A DNA stretch of 9,771 nucleotides. Origin: Candidatus Pacearchaeota archaeon (lineage in GTDB: Archaea > Nanoarchaeota > Nanoarchaeia > Pacearchaeales > GW2011-AR1). The DNA is taken from positions 1 to 9,771 of the forward strand of contig NZER01000451.1 in assembly GCA_002690445.1 (NCBI GenBank), given 5' to 3'. The translations under genes were made by a program, and so were the position numbers. Within the stretch, counting starts at the first letter, position 1; each line of letters opens with the position of its first letter. This document shows, in pieces, positions 6,415-9,771 of the stretch. The notes under the pieces are model-generated. The model worked only from the letters and a program-made list of their open reading frames with translations. It ran no database searches and was not told where the DNA came from.

Positions 6415-6540
6415 ATGGCTAATAAAGAAAAAAGAAAAAAAGAAAAGAAGAAACCCGCAAAACTAACGCCAGCGGAAAAGAAAAAGAAGAAGAAAGAAAA
6501 GAAAAGGAAGAAGGGGTGCGCAAAAAAAATAAGCTTTTAA
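6415..6540 (+). CDS. Lysine-rich 41-aa peptide (about half lysine)
   Basis: Starts with ATG two nt after the aldehyde dehydrogenase stop codon and encodes 41 residues, 20 of them lysine, with two arginines and four glutamates. The sequence runs MANKEKRKKEKKKPAKLTPA, then a K/E/R block (21-33), then GCAKKISF. It has no membrane or signal segment; it resembles a histone-tail or nucleolar-type basic tail and should bind nucleic acid or acidic protein. The frame has no stop over its A/G-rich length and its 3' end overlaps the SET-domain gene in another frame. Because the next gene is a lysine methyltransferase, it is a natural candidate substrate. The gene ends over an A8 run that could move ribosomes into the SET frame. 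Long purine runs can also give accidental K-rich frames, which lowers confidence. Confidence 0.55.
   Translation: MANKEKRKKEKKKPAKLTPAEKKKKKKEKKRKKGCAKKISF
6504..6529 (+). promoter_or_regulatory. Shine-Dalgarno-like tract and A8 slippery run at the peptide/SET junction
   Basis: AAGGAAG (6504-6510) can serve as ribosome-binding site for the GTG at 6516. It also lies 11 nt upstream of the heptamer A AAA AAA (6522-6528), which is correctly phased in the lysine-rich peptide frame (GCA AAA AAA) for a -1 shift into the SET frame. Both features resemble the dnaX-type arrangement of an upstream Shine-Dalgarno and an A-rich slip site. A weak hairpin (TTTCC/GGAAA) follows near 6542-6556. Confidence 0.4.
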
Positions 6541-6956
6541 ATTTCCTAAAGGAAAATCTTTACTGCCGAGCTAGGTGTTCTCCGGTTCACGGAGTCGGCG
6601 TTTTTGCTATAAAGGACATACCTTCTGACACTGACCCCTTCCTAGCTCTTGAAAAAGAAGGGCATGATAACGATTATCATTTTTATTCTCCCGAAGAATT
6701 AAGTGTTTTAGAGAAGGGGGTTTTTGAGCTAGTAGACGACTACACTAGGCTTACGATGTGCAAGGGTAAATATGAAATTTCTGAAGGATTACCCAGATGG
6801 GTGCAAGGTGGTTGTGTTTATCTTATTAACCATTCTGACGCTCCAAATTTAAAGTACGTTGCAGTCACGGACGACGTCATAACGACAAAAAAAATAAACA
6901 AAGATGAAGAGCTTTTTTTAGACTACAACGATCCCGCGGTAAAAAACTACGAATAA
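6516..6956 (+). CDS. SET-domain protein lysine methyltransferase
   Basis: Predicted to transfer methyl groups from S-adenosylmethionine to lysine side chains. The 146-aa protein is little more than a minimal SET domain. CSPVHGVGVFAIKDIPSD (21-38) is the N-terminal 'S.iHG.Gvfa...I..G' motif, VYLINHSDAPNLKY (101-114) carries the AdoMet-binding NHS..PN motif (N105, H106), and IPSD and KINKDEELFLDYND (126-139) give the C-terminal 'I..GEEl..DY' motif with tyrosine Y137. No pre-SET or post-SET cysteine cluster is seen. The size is close to the small viral SET enzymes known from chlorella viruses. The start is GTG at 6516 with AAGGAAG six nt upstream; the frame is open back to 6426, so a longer product made by frameshifting from the lysine-rich peptide is possible. 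The next gene starts one base after its stop codon. Confidence 0.85.
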   Translation: MRKKNKLLNFLKENLYCRARCSPVHGVGVFAIKDIPSDTDPFLALEKEGHDNDYHFYSPEELSVLEKGVFELVDDYTRLTMCKGKYEISEGLPRWVQGGCVYLINHSDAPNLKYVAVTDDVITTKKINKDEELFLDYNDPAVKNYE

Positions 6957-6957
6957 C

Positions 6958-7614
6958 ATGGCTTACTTAAATACAAATGTCCCACCTCAAGAGTGCTTTG
7001 TAAGGGGCGAGTTTTTAAGAAACATGGAGGACGGTCACGGTACGTTTTATCCATGCGTTATTTTCGGGGTAGCAAGTCTTACCAGTAACGTCCCTCTTTT
7101 TCATTGTCTAATGGAGGATGGAGGTATTTTTTGGAGGCTACCAATCCACGCTTTTTGCCACAAGGAAGACATTCCTGCGGTGGAGCTTGATGAATTAATG
7201 CTTTGGGATAGCTTTAGTAATTATATAAGCGTTACGGTGTTCGATCTTCTCAGAAACAGGAAGATGAAATATACAAGCCGTCGCAAGGAAAAGTATGAGG
7301 GAATATATTTATTTACCTTAGACTGGGGTCACGAGGATGCAAACATGGCTGACGTTGGCTTTTCGGAGGCAGCAGGACAACATAAATGCGGGCACGTTAT
7401 AAAACTTGATAACGGAAATTATGCAGCACAACCTAACAACAGGCTGCTGTGCCATGACCCTTCGTTTTGTACAAAGCCGGGGCAAATGGTGGTAGAAAGA
7501 AAACTACACGAACATAAATGGTCGGTAGAACAAAACTGGAAATGGGTTTTGGAAGATAACTCAAATTACGACTACAACATAACCCCTCGCGATGATAACG
7601 AATATAAAAAATAA
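6958..7614 (+). CDS. Unrecognised 218-aa protein with Cys/His clusters
   Basis: I do not recognise the family. The protein is soluble (no signal peptide or membrane segment) and aromatic-rich. The first half includes FYPCVIFGVASL (30-41), VPLFHCLMEDGGIFWRLPIH (45-64) and AFCHKED (65-71), which read as a beta-rich domain. The second half has GHEDANM (124-130), QHKCGH (141-146) and LLCHDPSFC (163-171) with a later HEH (184-186); these could bind a metal ion, though the spacing fits no zinc finger that I know. It ends in a Trp-rich segment (VEQNWKWVLED) and a hydrophilic Asn/Asp/Tyr tail. The ATG lies one nt beyond the SET gene stop, so it is probably co-translated and may be a partner or target of the methyltransferase. 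The gene is a full-length conserved-looking frame with no better alternative on either strand. Confidence 0.7.
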   Translation: MAYLNTNVPPQECFVRGEFLRNMEDGHGTFYPCVIFGVASLTSNVPLFHCLMEDGGIFWRLPIHAFCHKEDIPAVELDELMLWDSFSNYISVTVFDLLRNRKMKYTSRRKEKYEGIYLFTLDWGHEDANMADVGFSEAAGQHKCGHVIKLDNGNYAAQPNNRLLCHDPSFCTKPGQMVVERKLHEHKWSVEQNWKWVLEDNSNYDYNITPRDDNEYKK

Positions 7615-7640
7615 ATTAAAAAGTGATTTGTTTTTATATT

Positions 7641-7661
7641 TTGACAGTCTAACCCTATAAT
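7641..7661 (+). promoter_or_regulatory. Promoter-like AT-rich stretch before the channel operon
   Basis: In the 57-nt gap before the channel gene, TATAAT (7656-7661) is a perfect -10 hexamer and TTGACA (7641-7646) a perfect -35 hexamer, but they are only 9 nt apart instead of about 17. Each could act with a poorer partner: TTGACA with TAATAA (7662-7667, 15-nt spacing), or TATAAT alone. Either would start transcription within a few bases of the ATG at 7672. The stretch TATAATTAATAA could also be read by a phage-modified polymerase. Confidence 0.4.
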
Positions 7662-7671
7662 TAATAAACAC

Positions 7672-8148
7672 ATGACAACTTTTACAAAATGGTTTCTACT
7701 TAATTCCGTATTCATGACGGCAGTTTTCTTTGCTGAAACGAAAGGCGGAATTTCACTCATGGTTAAAAGTGACGTTAGTTATTTAACTATAGCGATAATG
7801 ACACTGTATGTAGTTATGTCTACTTATGTTGGCAAGCTGTGCTATCTAGCTGACAGGCTTGATACAAAAAAAGCTGAACACGACGCCCAATATCTCACTA
7901 GAAGAGCCGAAGTAGGATGGTTTACTGCCGAGCACTTTTTTTCCCTAGGATTACTTGGAACAGTATTTGGTTTATGCGTGGCAACATCAACTAGCCTTAA
8001 CGAAGGCACGGAGGTCAGCGATATAGTCTCCGGACTTAAAACAGGACTTAACACGGCATTCTATACAACAATCTGCGGTATTGTTTTCAGCCTCCCCCTC
8101 CAAGCTCAACTAATGATACTAAGGTTTAGGATTGAAAATGACGGTTAA
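7672..8148 (+). CDS. MotA/TolQ/ExbB-family proton channel subunit
   Basis: An inner-membrane protein expected to form the pentameric ring of a proton-driven motor with the next gene product. Four hydrophobic segments can be read: about 6-22, 35-57, 88-107 and 125-149. The last two carry the family signature, FSLGLLGTVFGLCVATSTS (90-108) and GLNTAFYTTICGIVFSLPLQ (125-144), matching the 'lG.lGTv.Gl' and 'al.tT..Gl..aip' helices of TolQ, ExbB and MotA; T97, T128 and T132 sit where pore-lining threonines are expected. A charged cytoplasmic loop of about 30 residues (58-87) is short: at 158 aa the protein is much smaller than ExbB or MotA (roughly 230-290 aa), so this is a minimal version. No Shine-Dalgarno sequence is present. 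It overlaps the partner gene by 11 nt, implying balanced synthesis. Confidence 0.8.
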   Translation: MTTFTKWFLLNSVFMTAVFFAETKGGISLMVKSDVSYLTIAIMTLYVVMSTYVGKLCYLADRLDTKKAEHDAQYLTRRAEVGWFTAEHFFSLGLLGTVFGLCVATSTSLNEGTEVSDIVSGLKTGLNTAFYTTICGIVFSLPLQAQLMILRFRIENDG

Positions 8149-8749
8149 TAAAGGATATAAAAAATTTTTTTCATTCAGACCATTCATCGACGTACTCTTC
8201 TGCTGTCTGTTGATGCTAGTCGCCATTCTGTTTCTTCTTAAGGCTGACGAGGAAAAAGTTAAGATGCGACCACCCAACACACTGTATGAGGTTATATTAA
8301 CGTGGGACGGAAACAGCGAGGACGACTTAGATCTTTATGTCCAAGCCTCTACAGGACACATAGTTAGTTTTAACAACAGAGAAGGAGGAGAAGGTAGCCT
8401 AATAAGCCTTAACCATGATGCACTAGGTAAATCCAGAAACAACAGTCTTGAAACAGACACAGAAGGGAAAGTCGTAGGATTCAACGAAGAAATCGTAGGG
8501 TTCCGGGGAGCAGCAGAAGGAGAGAATATAGTTAACGTGCATGTCTACAGTAAAAAAGACGAAGACCCAGTGGAAGCAACAATAACTTTAATCAAAGTAA
8601 AACCCTACAAACAAGTGATATTAAAAAAGAAAATATTTAGCGCAACAGGAGACGAAAAGACGGCTTTTCGTTTCAGGACAGATAAAAACGGAGAAATAAC
8701 AGAAATAAATGAATTACCCACGATTTTAACAAACCCACTAGAAGAATAA
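8138..8749 (+). CDS. ExbD/TolR/MotB-like channel partner with a YfaP/DUF2135-like periplasmic domain
   Basis: Predicted bitopic partner of the preceding channel subunit. From ATG 8138 (203 aa), a short basic cytoplasmic tail is followed by FRPFIDVLFCCLLMLVAILF (13-32), the single membrane helix; its F-I-D-V-L pattern puts an aspartate (D18) where ExbD, TolR and MotB carry the proton-accepting Asp. The rest is periplasmic. Instead of the ExbD/TolR fold or the MotB peptidoglycan-binding domain, it has YEVILTWDGNSEDDLDLYVQ (50-69), then STGHIVSFNN, and a beta-rich region to about 165, like the 'v.LtWd...DlDLhV..P.G' start of YfaP/DUF2135 beta-sandwich domains. A TTG at 8132 would add two residues, but the ATG has TTAGG seven nt upstream and is preferred. 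The beta domain might bind a cell-wall, envelope or virion component; the ligand is unknown. Confidence 0.75.
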   Translation: MTVNKGYKKFFSFRPFIDVLFCCLLMLVAILFLLKADEEKVKMRPPNTLYEVILTWDGNSEDDLDLYVQASTGHIVSFNNREGGEGSLISLNHDALGKSRNNSLETDTEGKVVGFNEEIVGFRGAAEGENIVNVHVYSKKDEDPVEATITLIKVKPYKQVILKKKIFSATGDEKTAFRFRTDKNGEITEINELPTILTNPLEE

Positions 8750-8751
8750 CC

Positions 8752-8922
8752 ATGCTCGACCGTGTGTTAAAATGGAAAATTTCTAGACTAGAATCTAGAA
8801 TAAGTCAGTTAGAGATAAAAGCCTCTAAGCTGAAGAAAAATTTGACACTAGAAAGGGCAAAGAGGTGGCGGAACAATACATATTCAGCGCAGACGCGAAA
8901 GAATTGTTCTACGACAAGTTAA
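8752..8922 (+). CDS. Short coiled-coil protein, 56 aa
   Basis: Starts two nt after the stop of the channel partner gene. Residues 5-36 form an amphipathic helix with Leu/Ile at heptad spacing (VLKWKISRLESRISQLEIKA, then SKLKKNLTLERA), so a parallel coiled coil is likely. The tail (37-56) is polar and read over the next gene in another frame (58-nt overlap), so its sequence there is constrained and may not be important. There is no membrane segment and no recognised family. The tight spacing suggests co-expression with the channel genes, perhaps as an oligomerising regulator, but this is inference. Confidence 0.55.
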   Translation: MLDRVLKWKISRLESRISQLEIKASKLKKNLTLERAKRWRNNTYSAQTRKNCSTTS

Positions 8923-9275
8923 GCAGCTTGCATGACGACTATGTATATCACTTATTATTAAGCGGTGTAGCACGAAAGGGGGCAAATTTAGAATCTATAA
9001 AAATGACTAAATCACCTCGCGTAAATAGGAAGTATTGTGAAAGAGTAGTAGGGGGGTTAGTTAATTTAAAGCCAGAAATAACAGTAAAGCTAACGGAAGA
9101 CAGGACCACTAGACTAGAATGTTTTTTTACAAAAATAAACGACGACGAGTACCTAAACCATGTTTACATGATACAGAATGTAATGGATTGGCCTCAAATC
9201 GACAACTTTAGCTGTCAGGTTTGGTATATGGGGGAAACAAACATGAAAGAAATAAAGGCGCACTGGGATGAATGA
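8865..9275 (+). CDS. Unrecognised 136-aa soluble protein
   Basis: The frame starts at GTG 8865 with AAAGGG (8852-8857) seven nt upstream. I do not recognise the family. The N-terminal half is helical and mixed-charge (EQYIFSADAKELFYDKLSSL, then HDDYVYHLLLSGVARKG), with a basic central run (KMTKSPRVNRKYCERVVG, 46-63). The second half appears beta-rich (PEITVKLTEDRTTRLECFFT, 70-89, then FSCQVWYMGE). There is no signal peptide or membrane helix. It overlaps the coiled-coil gene by 58 nt and the following gene by 8 nt. The overlaps and the unbroken frame in a phage-like operon support a real gene. Confidence 0.65.
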   Translation: MAEQYIFSADAKELFYDKLSSLHDDYVYHLLLSGVARKGANLESIKMTKSPRVNRKYCERVVGGLVNLKPEITVKLTEDRTTRLECFFTKINDDEYLNHVYMIQNVMDWPQIDNFSCQVWYMGETNMKEIKAHWDE

Positions 9276-9450
9276 CATAAAGCTACCGCCATATATGGTT
9301 CCCTATAAAAACCGTAAGAAATTTTGCAGAAAAGTAAGGGACACTGAAACAGAAATAGAAGAACTTAAAAAAGAAGGCAAATGGAAAGATGTAGCTCATT
9401 TGGGTTACGTTTTAAGAAACGCTTGGTGGGGGTATAAAAGATATAAATAA
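9268..9450 (+). CDS. Small basic protein, 60 aa, unknown function
   Basis: Its ATG lies inside the last codons of the previous gene (8-nt overlap around GATGAATGA), typical of translational coupling. The product is strongly basic, with an N-terminal KLPPYMVPYKNRKKFCRKVR (5-24), a short charged helix DTETEIEELKKEGKWKDVAH (25-44) and an aromatic end RNAWWGYKRYK (50-60). It lacks membrane segments, cysteine pairs and recognisable motifs. Its charge fits nucleic acid or membrane-surface binding, but no function can be assigned. Confidence 0.6.
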   Translation: MNDIKLPPYMVPYKNRKKFCRKVRDTETEIEELKKEGKWKDVAHLGYVLRNAWWGYKRYK

Positions 9451-9454
9451 TGAC

Positions 9455-9679
9455 ATGTGGGAAGAACTATTAAAAGAAGTGGCGGTTATTAAGTGGGGCA
9501 TAGTTTGCATAGCGGTGTCCCTATGGGGGTTAACTATTTATTTTTTACTAAAGGAAATACCAAAATGGTGGAAGAGCTTTCAAGGGGGTAAGAAAAAGAA
9601 AAAACCCTTTACACTAGAACAAATGAACAAAGACTTAGCGAAGTCTACTCGCCAGAGAAGACGTAACTGGGACGGATAA
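9455..9679 (+). CDS. Small single-pass membrane protein with basic tail, 74 aa
   Basis: A hydrophobic helix of about 20 residues (KWGIVCIAVSLWGLTIYFLL, 13-32) follows a short acidic N-terminus. The rest is basic: PKWWKSFQGGKKKKK (36-50), then TLEQMNKDLAKSTRQRRRNW (53-72). By the positive-inside rule the tail is cytoplasmic and the N-terminus periplasmic. Size and topology would allow a holin or a small regulator of the upstream channel, but no family is recognised and a single helix with a long basic tail is not diagnostic. It begins four nt after the preceding stop codon and ends one nt before the next gene. Confidence 0.65.
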   Translation: MWEELLKEVAVIKWGIVCIAVSLWGLTIYFLLKEIPKWWKSFQGGKKKKKPFTLEQMNKDLAKSTRQRRRNWDG

Positions 9680-9680
9680 C

Positions 9681-9771
9681 ATGAATATAGCATTACCAAT
9701 TTTATTATTAGTGTTTGTTAGCCTTGCTCAAGCAGACGACAACATTAAAAAAGGCAAAGAGCTTTTTATTA
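9681..9771 (+). CDS. Secreted protein, 5' part only; possibly a c-type cytochrome
   Basis: Only the first 30 codons are in the window. A signal peptide is clear: short N-terminus, hydrophobic core LPILLLVFVSLA (5-16) and an A-X-A-type cleavage site at AQA|DD (after residue 18). The start of the mature protein, DDNIKKGKELFI, resembles the first helix of class I cytochromes c ('..G..lf...C..CH'), which would place a CXXCH haem site shortly after the window end. That motif is not visible, so the cytochrome call is tentative; the export signal is well supported. It is the last gene in the run that starts with the channel pair. Confidence 0.6.
   Translation, partial: MNIALPILLLVFVSLAQADDNIKKGKELFI

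Noticed and set aside
7641..7661. Ordinary sigma70 promoter made of the perfect TTGACA and TATAAT hexamers together
   Set aside because: The 9-nt spacing is far from the usual 16-18 nt, so the two cannot act as one standard promoter; kept only as a promoter-like stretch.
8781..8800. Inverted repeat TTCTAGA/TCTAGAA with 6-nt spacer
   Set aside because: It lies inside the coiled-coil gene and follows from the repeated SRLESR-type codons; no promoter is nearby.

Overview
The window is about 40% GC by eye, and every credible gene lies on the + strand. Genes are packed end to end, with overlaps of 1 to 58 nt or gaps of a few bases. A DnaB-type helicase and a TOPRIM primase sit together, many small proteins are unrecognised, and auxiliary metabolic genes are mixed in. 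This layout best fits a double-stranded DNA bacteriophage, probably from a marine or freshwater bacterium. A phage-derived island in a bacterial chromosome is the main alternative. No capsid, tail, terminase or integrase gene is visible, so the phage call is inference.

Region 1 (1-343): the 3' part of a tmRNA (ssrA), with its PK4 pseudoknot, T arm and encoded CCA, followed by a 12-bp stem closing on three small hairpins and a T-run, probably a terminator. Region 2 (344-1533): a GT-A glycosyltransferase and a small PD-(D/E)XK nuclease that overlap by one base. Region 3 (1542-4317): a sigma70-like promoter with an inverted repeat over its -10 box, then replicative helicase, a primase whose zinc-ribbon region has no cysteines, and a small unknown protein.

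Region 4 (4321-6412): a metabolic pair, a single-module VOC protein resembling the catalytic half of 4-hydroxyphenylpyruvate dioxygenase and a full-length aldehyde dehydrogenase. Region 5 (6415-7614): a 41-residue peptide that is about half lysine, overlapping a SET-domain lysine methyltransferase, then a Cys/His-containing protein of unknown function. The peptide ends on an A AAA AAA heptamer whose -1 frame is the SET frame, with a purine-rich Shine-Dalgarno-like tract 11 nt upstream, so the two may be made as a fusion.

Region 6 (7641-9771): an AT-rich promoter-like stretch abutting a MotA/TolQ/ExbB-type channel gene, then an ExbD/TolR/MotB-like gene that keeps the membrane aspartate and carries a YfaP/DUF2135-like domain instead of the usual periplasmic domain. 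Four small genes follow (coiled coil, two soluble unknowns, one membrane protein), and the window ends inside a secreted protein that may be a cytochrome c.

The strongest candidates for something undescribed are the two-gene proton channel with the YfaP-like domain, and the lysine-rich peptide coupled to a SET methyltransferase. All functional statements come from motif reading, without database searches.
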